A stretch of DNA of 64,000 nt, taken from Bacteroidota bacterium. Its GTDB lineage: Bacteria; Bacteroidota; Bacteroidia; NS11-12g; UBA955. The notes beneath the pieces were generated by a model. That model worked only from the letters and a program-made list of their open reading frames with translations, was not told where the DNA came from and ran no database searches. Made by a program: the position numbers and the translations under genes. Positions 16,846 through 27,011 of this stretch are shown one piece after another (position 1 is the stretch's first letter; each line of letters opens with the position of its first letter). The stretch covers positions 62,001 through 126,000 of the forward strand of contig JAIYAW010000007.1 in the NCBI GenBank assembly GCA_027488835.1. The letters are read 5' to 3'.

Positions 16846-17871
16846 GTGAAACTCAAATTCAATCCCTTCGTTCTTCTTTCAATTGTACTGTTTACTTTTT
16901 TCTCATGCGAAAAGCCTGAATCACTCTATAAACAGCCAACTATCCCTCAAGGACTTCAAACACAAACCTTTGCAATGGGTGAAACATATTCAAATCAACT
17001 TTGGTTTGATTTTGAAACTCAAAAAACAACGGTAAATACCTATGGCAATTGGGATATTGCATTTTCATGCCAAAACGAGCCATCCGTTGTGATTTGTGGG
17101 GGAAAAAATAGCAATTTTACCGTTGCCGAATTTGAAAATGTAAATTTTAAAGACATAGATGCTTCCTATCTAACTGCTGCAAAATGGAAGTTTGATCAAC
17201 CAAGCGGCAAAATTGATTCTTCTGCTTTTGGCCGTTGTTTTAATAAAGTGGTTGATGGATACGAAGGCAAATCTGCAATTTATGTTTTGGATTTAGGAGA
17301 AGATTCTCTCAAAAGCTTCAGATATATCAAAATTCAATTTATTGGAGTAAAAGGCGGCGCCTATCAATTTAAGTGGGGTTATGTAAACGTACCCGCATTG
17401 ACGTACTTAACCCAAATGGTAACGGACCCAAGTAAAAATTACGTTTATTACTCCTTTTCAAAAAAAGATGTGGTCGAAAATGAACCTGTAGCTAGCGAAG
17501 ATTGGGATTTGGTTTTTACTACCTATAAAGAATCAGTAAACGATCCAAATGGCGTTCCCTATAACTACATCATTCGTGGGGCGCTTGCCAATTTAAAAAC
17601 CATATCAATTGCACAAATTGACAAAGGTATTGCTTATGAGGCCTGCGACAAAACTTTTGCATTACAGCAAAAGTTTAGGAATAATGCCGACGAAATTGGC
17701 TACGATTGGAAAGAATACAGTCAATCAATTGGAAAATATGCAATCGTTCCAAACCGATATTATATCATTAAAACAGCAACCAATGACTATTTTAAATTGA
17801 AGTTTGTAGATTTTTATGACGACCAAGGCCGCAAAGGTTATCCCAAAATGGCTTGGCAAATCCTTCCCTAA
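16846..17871 (+). CDS. HmuY-family lipoprotein
   Basis: 341 residues, GTG start 2 bp after the receptor stop. The lipobox TFFSCEK gives a surface or periplasmic lipoprotein. Two HmuY-type modules are visible: YSNQLWFDFETQKTTVN with GNWDIAFSCQ, then YVYYSFSKKDVVENE with EDWDLVFTTY, closing with FKLKFVDFYDDQGRKGYP, a strong HmuY ending. In Porphyromonas, HmuY takes heme from host proteins and passes it to HmuR. The module order is the same as in the T9SS-secreted protein at 13234, so the operon encodes two paralogous hemophore-like proteins with different anchors. Confidence 0.87.
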   Translation: MKLKFNPFVLLSIVLFTFFSCEKPESLYKQPTIPQGLQTQTFAMGETYSNQLWFDFETQKTTVNTYGNWDIAFSCQNEPSVVICGGKNSNFTVAEFENVNFKDIDASYLTAAKWKFDQPSGKIDSSAFGRCFNKVVDGYEGKSAIYVLDLGEDSLKSFRYIKIQFIGVKGGAYQFKWGYVNVPALTYLTQMVTDPSKNYVYYSFSKKDVVENEPVASEDWDLVFTTYKESVNDPNGVPYNYIIRGALANLKTISIAQIDKGIAYEACDKTFALQQKFRNNADEIGYDWKEYSQSIGKYAIVPNRYYIIKTATNDYFKLKFVDFYDDQGRKGYPKMAWQILP

Positions 17872-17891
17872 TAATTAATATTGCAATTCAA

Positions 17892-18971
17892 ATGAAATTT
17901 CTTATCTCTATTTTTTGCCTTGGCTTTGGTGCTAAAATGGTATCTGCCCAAAATACTTCGCCATCTGTTCCTTTGGCTGATACCATAACCAAAGAAAAGC
18001 ATCTGAAAAACTTGCGCCAACTTACATTTGGTGGCGACAATGCCGAGGCTTATTTTAGTTTTGATAGCAAAGCATTAACATTCCAAAGCAATAACGCAAA
18101 ATGGGGCGTAAAATGCGATCAAATTTTTCATAGCACTATTGAAAGTTTCACTAATAATGGAAGCTACCAACCACCAATGCTAAGTACAGGACAAGGAAGA
18201 ACCACCTGCTCTTATTTCATGCCTGGAAACGAAACAATTTTATATGCAAGCACACATTTGGGTGGTAAAGATTGCCCGCCTACTCCTGAAACATCTGGGG
18301 CGTATTTGTGGCCAATTTATGCCGATTTCGACATTTTTGTTGCCGACAAAAAAGGAAATATCATCAAACAATTGACTTATGAAAAAGGTTACGATGCCGA
18401 GGCAACTGTTTCTCCCGATGGCAAATCGATTGTATTCACAAGCACCCGAAGCGGTGACTTAGAATTGTGGATCATGGACATCGACGGATCTAACCCACGT
18501 CAAATTACTTTTGGCTTGGGTTACGACGGAGGTGCATTCTTTTCGCCAGATAGTAAGAAGTTGGTATTCAGGGCTTCTCGTCCTCAAACCCCCGAAGAGA
18601 TTACAAAATATAAGGATTATTTGTCGAAAAACCTAGTGGCTCCGACCAATATGGAAATTTATACGGTGAATGTTGATGGTAGTGATTTGAAACAAATTAC
18701 CCATTTAGGCAAAGCCAATTGGGCCCCTTTTTATCATCCTTCACAAAAGAAAATTATTTTTTCTTCGAATCACCATAGCACAAGAGGTTACGATTTCCAA
18801 TTGTACATGATTGATATTGATGGAAACAATGTAGAAAAAATTACCAATGCAAGTATTTTCAATGCGTTTCCAATGTTTTCACCTGATGGTAAAAAATTAG
18901 TCTTTAGCAGCAACAGAAACAATGGTGGAACAAGAGACACGAATTTGTTTATTGCTGACTGGGAAGACTAA
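17892..18971 (+). CDS. TolB-like PD40 beta-propeller protein, exported
   Basis: 359 residues from the ATG at 17892 (the frame is open from 17853, overlapping hmuY, but the signal peptide MKFLISIFCLGFGAKMVSAQ starts here). It contains at least four WD40-like PD40 repeats: AEATVSPDGKSIVFTSTRSG, GAFFSPDSKKLVF, APFYHPSQKKIIFSSN and FPMFSPDGKKLVFSSNRNNG. These form a propeller similar to the TolB C-terminal domain. Partner and function are unknown. It lies 20 bp after the HmuY lipoprotein gene and overlaps recO by one base, so it may belong to either group. Confidence 0.85.
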   Translation: MKFLISIFCLGFGAKMVSAQNTSPSVPLADTITKEKHLKNLRQLTFGGDNAEAYFSFDSKALTFQSNNAKWGVKCDQIFHSTIESFTNNGSYQPPMLSTGQGRTTCSYFMPGNETILYASTHLGGKDCPPTPETSGAYLWPIYADFDIFVADKKGNIIKQLTYEKGYDAEATVSPDGKSIVFTSTRSGDLELWIMDIDGSNPRQITFGLGYDGGAFFSPDSKKLVFRASRPQTPEEITKYKDYLSKNLVAPTNMEIYTVNVDGSDLKQITHLGKANWAPFYHPSQKKIIFSSNHHSTRGYDFQLYMIDIDGNNVEKITNASIFNAFPMFSPDGKKLVFSSNRNNGGTRDTNLFIADWED

Positions 18972-19669
18972 TGCTCGTTAAAAGCCAAGCCATTGTTTTA
19001 AAGAAAATACCTTATACCGATCACGCTTCGGTGGTTACCATTTACACCCGTGAAATTGGGTTACAACGTTTTCTGGTTCAAGGTTTGCATAAAAAAATCA
19101 GCAAGAACGCTTATTATCAGCTAGGAAACACTGTTGAAATTATTTTCAACCACAAAACAAATCCGGGCTTATTGCGTATCAAAGAAATTTCTTCAATCGG
19201 CACGCAAAGTGCTTTTGAAGATTTCGGAATTCAGCAAGTGAAATGGTTTTACCTAGAAATTGTAAGCCATTCGCTGCAAGATGAACATTCTGATCCTTTG
19301 TTGTTCGATTTTATCTATAGCCATTTTCTAAAATTAGTGCCCGGAGCCAATTTGAATTTCTTGCCCATTGCATTCCTCTTGGGGCTAGGAATGGAATTAG
19401 GATATGAAATTGACTGGCATGCAGGACAAAATGCCGCAATTGACCTAACAACGGGAAATTTGGCCACAAATGCCACACCCATCTTCTTCAAATCGGATTC
19501 GTGGATGAATCAGGCTATTTTGAAAATTATGGATGGAAATCTTCCTGCGCTTACTAAATCGGAAAGGCGTATGATAATTGACAAACTGGTTTCCCATTTG
19601 CAACATCACCTCTTCCCTCAAAAACAACTTTTGTCGTTAGAAATATTTGATATGCTTAATTCGCAGTAA
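18971..19669 (+). CDS. recO: DNA repair protein RecO
   Basis: 232 residues. The N-terminal OB fold is typical ([20 protein letters not shown], then [10 protein letters not shown]), followed by the helical bundle with [13 protein letters not shown] and [14 protein letters not shown]. RecO anneals SSB-coated DNA and loads RecA with RecR. The zinc-finger cysteines of some RecO proteins are absent, which is common. Its ATG shares one base with the upstream stop (TAATG), and its 3' end overlaps the convergent fbp gene by 14 bp. Confidence 0.92.
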   Translation: MLVKSQAIVLKKIPYTDHASVVTIYTREIGLQRFLVQGLHKKISKNAYYQLGNTVEIIFNHKTNPGLLRIKEISSIGTQSAFEDFGIQQVKWFYLEIVSHSLQDEHSDPLLFDFIYSHFLKLVPGANLNFLPIAFLLGLGMELGYEIDWHAGQNAAIDLTTGNLATNATPIFFKSDSWMNQAILKIMDGNLPALTKSERRMIIDKLVSHLQHHLFPQKQLLSLEIFDMLNSQ

Positions 19670-20672
19670 CTGCGCTTTCATTCAGCATATTGACACACAA
19701 TTCGACCATATTCGACGACCCAATATAAATGGGTGCTCTTTGGTGCAAATCGGTGCAAACCAAATCAAGAATACGTCCTTGACCAGTTGATGCCATACCA
19801 CCTGCTTGTTCAACAATAAATGCCATAGGATTACATTCATACATCAAACGAAGTTTACCATTTGGGGTTTTTTCCGTTGCTGGGTACATGAAAATCCCAC
19901 CTTTCAATAAATTACGGTGAAAATCGGCAATCAAACTGCCAATGTAACGCGCGCCATAAGGACGGTTGGTTTCTTTGTCTTTTACTTTACAATAATCGAT
20001 ATAATTGCGAATTCCTTGTGGAAAATCGGCATAATTACCTTCATTCACACTAAATACTTTTCCGTTTTGAGGGATTTGAATATTTGGGTGAGAAAGACAA
20101 AATTCTTGAATGCTATCGTCGAGGGTAAAGCCATTTACTCCCAATCCTGTGGTATAAACCAACATGGTGCTACTCCCGTAAATGATATAACCTGCAGCTA
20201 CTTGGTGTTTGCCTTTTTGCATGCAATCTTCGGCAGTTGGTGCTTGTGTTACACTTGACCGACGGTAAATTGAAAAAATAGTACCGATACTTGCATTGAC
20301 ATCAATATTGCTACTCCCGTCTAATGGATCAATGGCGATGATGTATTTTTCGTTTTCGCATCCCTCAATAAATACTGGATCATCATTTTCTTCAGAGATA
20401 ATTACACTTACTTCACCACTTTTAGATAACGCTGCAATAAAAACATCGTTGGCAATTACATCTAATTTTTTTTGATCTTCACCATGGGTGTTTGTAGAAC
20501 CGTGATTTCCTAAAATATCGACCAACCCAGCCTTACGGACATCTCTGTTAACAACTTTTGCCGCCAACTCTAACGATCTAAAAATTCTGCTAAGTGATCC
20601 ACCTGCATCTTTGTATAAAGATTGTTGGTCTACGATAAATTGTTCTAATGTGATTAATCCGGAATGAGGCAT
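19656..20672 (-). CDS. fbp: Class I fructose-1,6-bisphosphatase
   Basis: 338 residues, standard for class I FBPase, the gluconeogenic enzyme that hydrolyses fructose-1,6-bisphosphate to fructose-6-phosphate. Metal and substrate motifs are intact: ISEENDDP (about 92-99), the [10 protein letters not shown] signature (115-124), [16 protein letters not shown], and [20 protein letters not shown] near the C-terminus. Stand-alone gene divergent from aspartate kinase; no clear TAnnTTTG element is seen in the 82-bp space upstream. Confidence 0.96.
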   Translation of the reverse strand: MPHSGLITLEQFIVDQQSLYKDAGGSLSRIFRSLELAAKVVNRDVRKAGLVDILGNHGSTNTHGEDQKKLDVIANDVFIAALSKSGEVSVIISEENDDPVFIEGCENEKYIIAIDPLDGSSNIDVNASIGTIFSIYRRSSVTQAPTAEDCMQKGKHQVAAGYIIYGSSTMLVYTTGLGVNGFTLDDSIQEFCLSHPNIQIPQNGKVFSVNEGNYADFPQGIRNYIDYCKVKDKETNRPYGARYIGSLIADFHRNLLKGGIFMYPATEKTPNGKLRLMYECNPMAFIVEQAGGMASTGQGRILDLVCTDLHQRAPIYIGSSNMVELCVNMLNESAVTAN

Positions 20673-20754
20673 AGGGTAATTATGAGATTTAAGTATTTAT
20701 TTTGCAAAACAACAACAAATAAATATATTTTACCCTATCATTCACAAAGAAGAA

Positions 20755-22020
20755 ATGAAGATTTACAAATTCGGTGGTGCATCTGTAAAAGATGCAGCAG
20801 GCGTTAGAAACGTTGCAAGCATCATTGCAAAAGAGAAAAACAACGATGTTTTGGTAGTTATCAGTGCCATAGGTAAATCTACCAATGCCCTAGAAACCCT
20901 TGTAAATGCTACATATAAGAATGACAAATCTGCATCTGTAATTCTAAAAGACTTTATACAATCTCACAACCAATTATTAAATGAACTCTTCGAAGAAAAT
21001 TCATTTATTTGGACAAATGAGGTTAGAAATTTATTTTTAGAATTGGAGTGTTTGATTGACAATGAGAACCTAAAAGACGATTATGACTTCTTGTACGACC
21101 AAATTGTAAGCTTTGGGGAATTGATTTCTACCAGAATTGTAAGTGCGTATTTATTGAGTCAAAATATCCAAAATCAATGGCTCGATGCCCGTAACTTTAT
21201 CATAACCGATAGCCGCTACCGCGATGCAAAGGTTCAATGGGACGAAACCGAACGCGTTGTAAAAAACCGTTTAAAGCCTCTTTCAGCGAAGAATTTGATA
21301 ATTACCCAAGGATTCATTGGCAAAGGAGAAAAAGGCGAAACCACTACATTAGGACGTGAAGGCAGTGATTATAGTGCCGCTATTTTCGGAAAACTACTTG
21401 ATGCTGAATCTGTAACCATTTGGAAAGACGTTGCAGGTGTAATGAACGCCGACCCAAAGAAATTTGACAATACTGTGCTCATTTCTGAATTAAGCTATAA
21501 CGATGCCATCGAACTTGCCTATTATGGCGCTTCGGTGATACACCCTAAAACCATTCAACCATTAAAAGCTGCAAACATTCCTTTGTTCGTGAAATCATTT
21601 TTAAATATCGACCAACCTGGAACCAAAGTAAGTGAGTCTGCTAAGCCGTTGTCGGTTCCGTGTAAAATTCACAAATCAAATCAGTTGATGCTTGAAATTA
21701 GCACCAAGGATTTCAATTTCATTGTGGAAGAGCATTTGAAACAAATTTTTGAAGCATTAAGCAACTTCAAGGTTCGTGCACACATCATGCAAAATTCGGC
21801 AATTCACTTCCGTTGTGTGGTTGACGACAAAGAAAACAAACATGTGCCATTGGTGAATTATTTATCAGAAATGGGATTAAATATCAATGTAATTGAACAT
21901 TTAGAACTGTTAAGTATTTACCAACCTGAGGCGATTTCAACTGAAGAAGTGAGCAAATTTGGCAAAATTATCATGCAACAAAACATGGGCAATGCAGCTC
22001 ATTTTGTTGTGTCTAAATAA
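20755..22020 (+). CDS. Aspartate kinase
   Basis: 421 residues. Phosphorylates aspartate, the first step towards lysine, threonine, methionine and diaminopimelate. The amino-acid kinase domain carries KFGGASV (4-10), the GFIGKGEKGETTTLGREGSD substrate loop and WKDVAGVMNADP. The C-terminal regulatory region (about 300-421) is ACT-like (LMLEISTKDF, AHIMQNSAIHF) and somewhat shorter than in E. coli LysC. It is monofunctional: no homoserine dehydrogenase follows. It stops 5 bp before the convergent hydrolase gene. Confidence 0.93.
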   Translation: MKIYKFGGASVKDAAGVRNVASIIAKEKNNDVLVVISAIGKSTNALETLVNATYKNDKSASVILKDFIQSHNQLLNELFEENSFIWTNEVRNLFLELECLIDNENLKDDYDFLYDQIVSFGELISTRIVSAYLLSQNIQNQWLDARNFIITDSRYRDAKVQWDETERVVKNRLKPLSAKNLIITQGFIGKGEKGETTTLGREGSDYSAAIFGKLLDAESVTIWKDVAGVMNADPKKFDNTVLISELSYNDAIELAYYGASVIHPKTIQPLKAANIPLFVKSFLNIDQPGTKVSESAKPLSVPCKIHKSNQLMLEISTKDFNFIVEEHLKQIFEALSNFKVRAHIMQNSAIHFRCVVDDKENKHVPLVNYLSEMGLNINVIEHLELLSIYQPEAISTEEVSKFGKIIMQQNMGNAAHFVVSK

Positions 22021-22025
22021 TTGAT

Positions 22026-23543
22026 TTATTGCAGAATTAACTTCTGCCCTATGCTAATTGAATTTTTATCTATGTTATTCAATTTCTTCAACTTTTCTAC
22101 TGAAATCGCATATTTGGTTGCAATACTGTAGAGGGTTTCCCCTGGTTTTACAAAGTGAATATTGGCAACATCTCGCATTGTTTTTGAGGGACTTGTATCG
22201 TTTGATGTTCCTTTTTCTCTGCGTAATTTCAAAACTTGGTCCTCAGAAATTGATTTCCCTTTTAAGTGATTCCAAGCAATGATTGAATCGGGTTTCATAT
22301 TATACAATCGGGCAATTGAAAAAACAGTTTCATTGCGGAGTACAGTGTGATATTTTGGCTTAATGGTTTCGCGGGTGTCTACAAAGTTTTCTGGAGTTTC
22401 TGCAGGTTTCATTGAAGGACTTAATACCAAAATCTGTCCTTGCTTTACTTCTGCCCTTTCCAAATCATTCCAACGTACCAAATTCAATACTGATGTTTTA
22501 TATTTTTCTGCTATTTGTTCTATGGTTTCACCTTTTTGGACTTCATGCATATTCTCAGCAATCATTTTTTTCCGCTGATTGATTACTGCAACGGCTTCCG
22601 TATGGTTGGTTTTAGGTTTTTCAGGCGCCAATTTTGGTGGGTTTGCTCTTTTTTCCTTCAAATAAACAACTTCACCCACAGCAGGTTCTTGTCCCGCCTC
22701 CATTTTATTTTTCTTATATAGTTGACGCATTTTCACCGCATATTGCTGTGAAATATCACGCATTGACTCTCCCTTTTTTAAAATATGTGTTTCCTCAGAA
22801 CCACTACTCCGTTTTGGACGTAAATAAATAATTTCACCGGGGTTAATCATTTCTCCTTCAGTTAAATCATTGTAACGATAAATTTGCCATGATCCCACTT
22901 TATGTTTCTTTGCTACATCTGAAGCACTCTCACCCTCTTTTGCACCCACTGCTGGCACTCCGTTAATACTCATCATATCGGGTTGATTGGGTGATCCCTT
23001 AAAATATTCTTCCCCCAAAACAACCATACTGTCGTATAACGACAATCGATATTTTCTGATAATGTTCGACAAAATTGTTCCGTAGGCTGGATTTGTTGCA
23101 TATCCTGCTTCACGCAAACCGTTGGCCCAACCTTCGTAATCTGTAGGACTTAATTCAAACAAAGCGGCATAGCGGGAACTCCCTTTTAAGAAAAGTGAAT
23201 GATCACGATAACTCTCAATGGCTGTTTCATAACCTCTGAAACACTCATCTTTTGCGTCGTCGTCGGCCAAGCAGAATTTGCCATTCCAATTTTTTCTACA
23301 CTTTATACCGAAGTGGTTATTACATTCTCTCGATAACTTGCTATTTCCACTTGCACTCTCTAAAACTCCTTGCCCCAATGTAATACTTGCAGGAACTCCA
23401 TGCACCCTCATTTCTTGCATGGCAGCCTGCTTAAATGAATCTATATAATCTCTCGTATTCATAGTGTTTTGAGCAGTTGCCGTAGAAAACACCATAAAAA
23501 AAATAGCTATTAAAAAATTGTATAAAACGCGTCTAATTTTCAT
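22026..23543 (-). CDS. GH73 glucosaminidase with five LysM domains
   Basis: 505 residues. Signal peptide to about residue 24, then a mannosyl-glycoprotein endo-beta-N-acetylglucosaminidase (GH73) domain (about 30-175); the catalytic glutamate lies in GVLESASGNS and the partner region is NNHFGIKCRKNWNGK. Five LysM peptidoglycan-binding modules follow (approximately 203-250, 253-300, 333-380, 398-444, 461-505), the last being a textbook HFVKPGETLYSIATKY. It should cut cell-wall glycans in the periplasm, for example at division. Five modules is more than usual for a Bacteroidota protein of this type. A TAGGTTTG element precedes it. Confidence 0.92.
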   Translation of the reverse strand: MKIRRVLYNFLIAIFFMVFSTATAQNTMNTRDYIDSFKQAAMQEMRVHGVPASITLGQGVLESASGNSKLSRECNNHFGIKCRKNWNGKFCLADDDAKDECFRGYETAIESYRDHSLFLKGSSRYAALFELSPTDYEGWANGLREAGYATNPAYGTILSNIIRKYRLSLYDSMVVLGEEYFKGSPNQPDMMSINGVPAVGAKEGESASDVAKKHKVGSWQIYRYNDLTEGEMINPGEIIYLRPKRSSGSEETHILKKGESMRDISQQYAVKMRQLYKKNKMEAGQEPAVGEVVYLKEKRANPPKLAPEKPKTNHTEAVAVINQRKKMIAENMHEVQKGETIEQIAEKYKTSVLNLVRWNDLERAEVKQGQILVLSPSMKPAETPENFVDTRETIKPKYHTVLRNETVFSIARLYNMKPDSIIAWNHLKGKSISEDQVLKLRREKGTSNDTSPSKTMRDVANIHFVKPGETLYSIATKYAISVEKLKKLNNIDKNSISIGQKLILQ

Positions 23544-23562
23544 TGATCATATGAATTCGAAT

Positions 23563-23570
23563 CAAACCTA
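23563..23570 (-). promoter_or_regulatory. -7 promoter element of the GH73-LysM gene
   Basis: Minus strand reads TAGGTTTG, 19 nt before the ATG at 23543. No clear -33 TTG. Confidence 0.45.
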
Positions 23571-23658
23571 ATAAAAGCATTCTTTTTGGCTAAAATTACT
23601 TTTAAACAATCTCTGAGTAAATTAGACGAATGTCACAAAAAAATCCATTCAATTCGTG

Positions 23659-23666
23659 TATTTTTG
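23659..23666 (+). promoter_or_regulatory. -7 promoter element of the DsbD-like gene
   Basis: TATTTTTG, ending 8 nt before the ATG at 23675. It lies inside a longer open frame from 23630 and argues for the shorter start. Confidence 0.55.
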
Positions 23667-23674
23667 TGTTTCTT

Positions 23675-25789
23675 ATGTTTAGAAAATTCATTTTAACGGC
23701 AATATTAAGCGTAATCACTTTTACGAACGCTTTTGCAGGCGGTTTCCCTAAACCAAAATTTGTAGCTTCTTTTAGTAAAGCGAATGCAAACGCTGGAGAT
23801 ATTATTGAAATTGTAATCAAATTTGATGTACCTAAAGGATTTCACGTTTTCTCTGAAAAAAGTGATTGTCCTGAAGACGATGGTCCACAACGCGCAATGA
23901 TTGATTTCAAATCAAACACTTCTTACCAACTTATTGGTAAATTTAGAGGGATTGGTGATCATATGGTCAAAGAAGACGAAGTTTGGCATTGCTCTTCTGG
24001 GGAATTTATTGACAAAGGAGAATTCCGCCAAAAAATCAAAGTACTATCCGCCATCTCTGAAATTGAAATGACCATTAATGGTCAAATATGTAATGAATCC
24101 GGCTGCGATAATATCCGCGACGTTGTAATAAAAACACCAGCACTTGCAGTTCAAGGTAAAATTGAAGCCCCAGCGCCTGAAATTGCACCATCTGAAACTA
24201 CTACAACTAACAATACCATTGACAGCACACCAGTTATAACCAATGAACAAAGTGCAGCAATAGGTTCTGCCCGCTACAAAAAAGAAAATGGACATGGCGT
24301 TTGCCAAACCAAAACATACAATGGGGTGCAAAGCGCTGAAACAAAAGAAAACTCATGGGGTTTATTCATATTGGCGTTAATTAGCGGATTTGCAGCATTG
24401 TTAACGCCTTGCGTGTTTCCAATGATTCCAATGACCGTTTCATTCTTCATTAAAAATAAAAATAGAAAAATTGCATTGAGAGATTCTTTTCTCTTTGCAG
24501 CTTCTATCATTGCTTTCTACACCATTATAGGCACCATTGTAGCATACACATTTGGTGCTAGTGCAGCCAATTGGATCAGTACACATTGGATACCAAATAT
24601 TTTCTTCACCGTTATTTTTATGGTGTTTGCTGCGAGTTTCTTCGGCGCATTTGAAATCGTATTGCCAAGTTCAATTGTAAACAGCGTTGACAAACAAGCC
24701 GACAAGGGCGGAATTACTGGTCCAATTTTCATGGCCATTACCATTGCATTGGTTTCTTTCTCTTGTACCGGACCCATTGTTGGAACCGTTATGGTTGAGG
24801 CTGTTAAAGGTGGTGCGCTAAGACCAATCATAGGAATGTTTGGATTTTCATTGGCATTTGCTTTGCCATTTGGTTTGCTTGCTCTGTTCCCATCTTGGTT
24901 AAATAACTTACCTAAATCTGGTGGCTGGTTAAATAGTGTTAAAGTGGTATTGGGATTCATTGAATTGGCATTTGCCTTAAAATTCTTAAGTATTCCCGAC
25001 CAAACATACCATTGGGGAATTTTAGACAGAGAAATTTATTTGGCTATTTGGATTGTTATTTTCACTTTACTTGGTTTGTATCTTTTAGGGAAAATAAGAT
25101 TTGCCCACGATGATGCTGTTGAAAAGCTGAATATACTCAGGTTGTCTTTGGCAGTTGTCGTATTTTCTTTTGTAATGTACATGATTCCAGGAATGTGGGG
25201 AGCACCTTTGAAAGGCTTGGCTGGTTACTTACCTCCAATGTCTTCTCAAGATTTCAAATCGGCAGGAAATTCACAATCTAGCGAAAATACAATTTGCGGA
25301 ACTGCTAAATATTCAGATGGTAGTTTAAATATCCCTCATAATATCCAAGGATATTTTGATTACGAAGAGGCGTTGGCTTGCGCAAAATCTCAGAATAAGC
25401 CACTTTTTATCGACTTTACAGGGCATGGCTGTGTGAATTGTCGCAAAATGGAAGAAAAAGCTTGGTCACACCCTGAAGCACTAAAATTATTGAAGGACAA
25501 ATATGTGGTAGTTGCCCTTTACGTAGATGACAAGAAAATCAAACTTCCCAAAAACGAGTGGTTTATTGGGAATGCATCAGGCAAACAAATTACCATGTTG
25601 GGTGAAAAAAATGCTGAAATTGAAGAATGTTATTTTGGCAAAACTACCCAACCGCTGTATTGCATTATGGATGGGAATGAAAACCTTTTACAGCCTGCAT
25701 ATGGTGCTGAATTTTTCAATTTCAAAAGTGAACCTTTCATTCAATTTTTGAAAGATGGCGTTACCAGTTTTAATGCAATCAAAAAATAA
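23675..25789 (+). CDS. DsbD-like thiol:disulfide reductase
   Basis: 704 residues from the ATG at 23675, chosen because [21 protein letters not shown] is a complete signal peptide and a promoter element sits just before it. Three parts as in DsbD: a periplasmic N-terminal domain with the cysteine pair in GQICNESGC, a CcdA-like membrane domain of about eight helices starting at [18 protein letters not shown], and a C-terminal thioredoxin domain with the motif [11 protein letters not shown]. It moves electrons from cytoplasmic thioredoxin to periplasmic proteins, possibly to the TlpA-like protein at 39910. The gene overlaps gmhA by one base. Confidence 0.92.
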   Translation: MFRKFILTAILSVITFTNAFAGGFPKPKFVASFSKANANAGDIIEIVIKFDVPKGFHVFSEKSDCPEDDGPQRAMIDFKSNTSYQLIGKFRGIGDHMVKEDEVWHCSSGEFIDKGEFRQKIKVLSAISEIEMTINGQICNESGCDNIRDVVIKTPALAVQGKIEAPAPEIAPSETTTTNNTIDSTPVITNEQSAAIGSARYKKENGHGVCQTKTYNGVQSAETKENSWGLFILALISGFAALLTPCVFPMIPMTVSFFIKNKNRKIALRDSFLFAASIIAFYTIIGTIVAYTFGASAANWISTHWIPNIFFTVIFMVFAASFFGAFEIVLPSSIVNSVDKQADKGGITGPIFMAITIALVSFSCTGPIVGTVMVEAVKGGALRPIIGMFGFSLAFALPFGLLALFPSWLNNLPKSGGWLNSVKVVLGFIELAFALKFLSIPDQTYHWGILDREIYLAIWIVIFTLLGLYLLGKIRFAHDDAVEKLNILRLSLAVVVFSFVMYMIPGMWGAPLKGLAGYLPPMSSQDFKSAGNSQSSENTICGTAKYSDGSLNIPHNIQGYFDYEEALACAKSQNKPLFIDFTGHGCVNCRKMEEKAWSHPEALKLLKDKYVVVALYVDDKKIKLPKNEWFIGNASGKQITMLGEKNAEIEECYFGKTTQPLYCIMDGNENLLQPAYGAEFFNFKSEPFIQFLKDGVTSFNAIKK

Positions 25790-26370
25790 TGGACGCTAAT
25801 TCAGTAAAATCTCATTTTTTAGAAGCCCAACAAACCTTAGAAAGTTTTTTGAGTACCGAAAAAAACTTTGACCTTATTTTCAATGCAGCAAATGCAATTG
25901 TAAGATCTTTTCAAAGTGGTGGCAAAATCATTTCCGCAGGAAACGGTGGAAGCCATTGCGATGCTATGCACTTTGCCGAAGAATTAACTGGACGTTATAA
26001 AAACAACAGAAAAGCGTTGCCCGCAATCGCCATAAGCGACGCAAGTCACATTTCATGTGTGAGCAACGATTATGGATATGAATTTGTGTTTTCTAGATAC
26101 CTGGAAGCACTTGGAAATAACGGCGATGTCTTTTTAGGAATTAGCACCAGCGGCAATAGCAAAAATATCATCAACGCGATTGAAGTTGCAAAAAATAAAG
26201 GAATGTTTGTGATTGGCTTAACAGGAAAAGACGGAGGTAAAATAGGACCAATGTGCGATATTGAAATTCGTGCTCCTTACTCTGAATTTGCAGATAGAGC
26301 ACAAGAAATACATATTAAAGTTATCCATGCTTTGATCGACACCGTTGAGAAGCTTATGCAAGTAGCATAA
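25789..26370 (+). CDS. gmhA: D-sedoheptulose-7-phosphate isomerase (SIS domain)
   Basis: 193 residues, matching GmhA in length. It isomerises sedoheptulose-7-phosphate to D-glycero-D-manno-heptose-7-phosphate for LPS core or S-layer heptose. Motifs: [18 protein letters not shown] (SIS phosphate loop), [27 protein letters not shown], and near the C-terminus [14 protein letters not shown] with the active-site histidine and glutamate. The ATG shares a base with the DsbD-like stop. A paralogous DiaA-type SIS protein is possible but the LTGRYK and CDIEIR-like segments favour GmhA. Confidence 0.9.
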   Translation: MDANSVKSHFLEAQQTLESFLSTEKNFDLIFNAANAIVRSFQSGGKIISAGNGGSHCDAMHFAEELTGRYKNNRKALPAIAISDASHISCVSNDYGYEFVFSRYLEALGNNGDVFLGISTSGNSKNIINAIEVAKNKGMFVIGLTGKDGGKIGPMCDIEIRAPYSEFADRAQEIHIKVIHALIDTVEKLMQVA

Positions 26371-26378
26371 GACATAAT

Positions 26379-27011
26379 TTATTCAATTTTATCGTAGGGA
26401 TTTTCCTGATTCCATTCTTTTCTGTACCATTCTGGAAGTTCTGTTTTGGGTAAAAATGCTACCCAATACTTTTTTCCGATAATGGCAATGAGAATACCAG
26501 CTAAGGTTCCGCTAATATGTCCCTCATGAGAAACCTGAGGAAGCAAAGGCAATAATCCCCACCAACTGCTACCATAGAAAACAACTGCAATAAATAGAAT
26601 TGCATAGAGTTTCTTATTAGGCTGAAGGAGAATAATGGCAATAATAAAGGCCATAAAAGAATAAACCCAAGTAGAAGCGCCAATAATGAGTTGATTGGGC
26701 TTACCAAGAAAAAAAAGAATTACGGACGACAATATATACTGGAAAATAAAAAATCGCAACCACGCCTTGGGAAAGAGGAGTAAAAACAGAACTGAGAGCG
26801 AAACAAAAGAGATGATATTTCCTGAAATATGATCTAAATTTTCATGAAACCAACATCCAGTAAAACTAGTATAAAATTTGGTAAAGTCTCTCGGATGAAG
26901 CGCAAAGGTTTCGGTGTTGTTATAGGGATTTTGATTTTGATAAACAATTATCAAAATGAGTGTTACAACAATTAAATAGAAGATAGACCTATTTAATTGT
27001 TTATTTTTCAT
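26379..27011 (-). CDS. Rhomboid-family intramembrane serine protease
   Basis: 210 residues with six hydrophobic segments. The rhomboid features are HISGN in the second helix (H61 and N65 of HxxxN), the serine loop GAST (S113) and GHISGTLAG with catalytic H165. The residue after the serine is threonine, whereas most active rhomboids have GxSG. It is coupled to the upstream GNAT gene by an ATGA overlap. Substrate unknown; a role in membrane protein quality control is only a guess. Confidence 0.82.
   Translation of the reverse strand: MKNKQLNRSIFYLIVVTLILIIVYQNQNPYNNTETFALHPRDFTKFYTSFTGCWFHENLDHISGNIISFVSLSVLFLLLFPKAWLRFFIFQYILSSVILFFLGKPNQLIIGASTWVYSFMAFIIAIILLQPNKKLYAILFIAVVFYGSSWWGLLPLLPQVSHEGHISGTLAGILIAIIGKKYWVAFLPKTELPEWYRKEWNQENPYDKIE

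Noticed and set aside
24517-24960. 147-codon open frame antisense to the DsbD-like gene
   Set aside because: Contained in the conserved membrane domain of the sense gene; composition is that of a complementary shadow.
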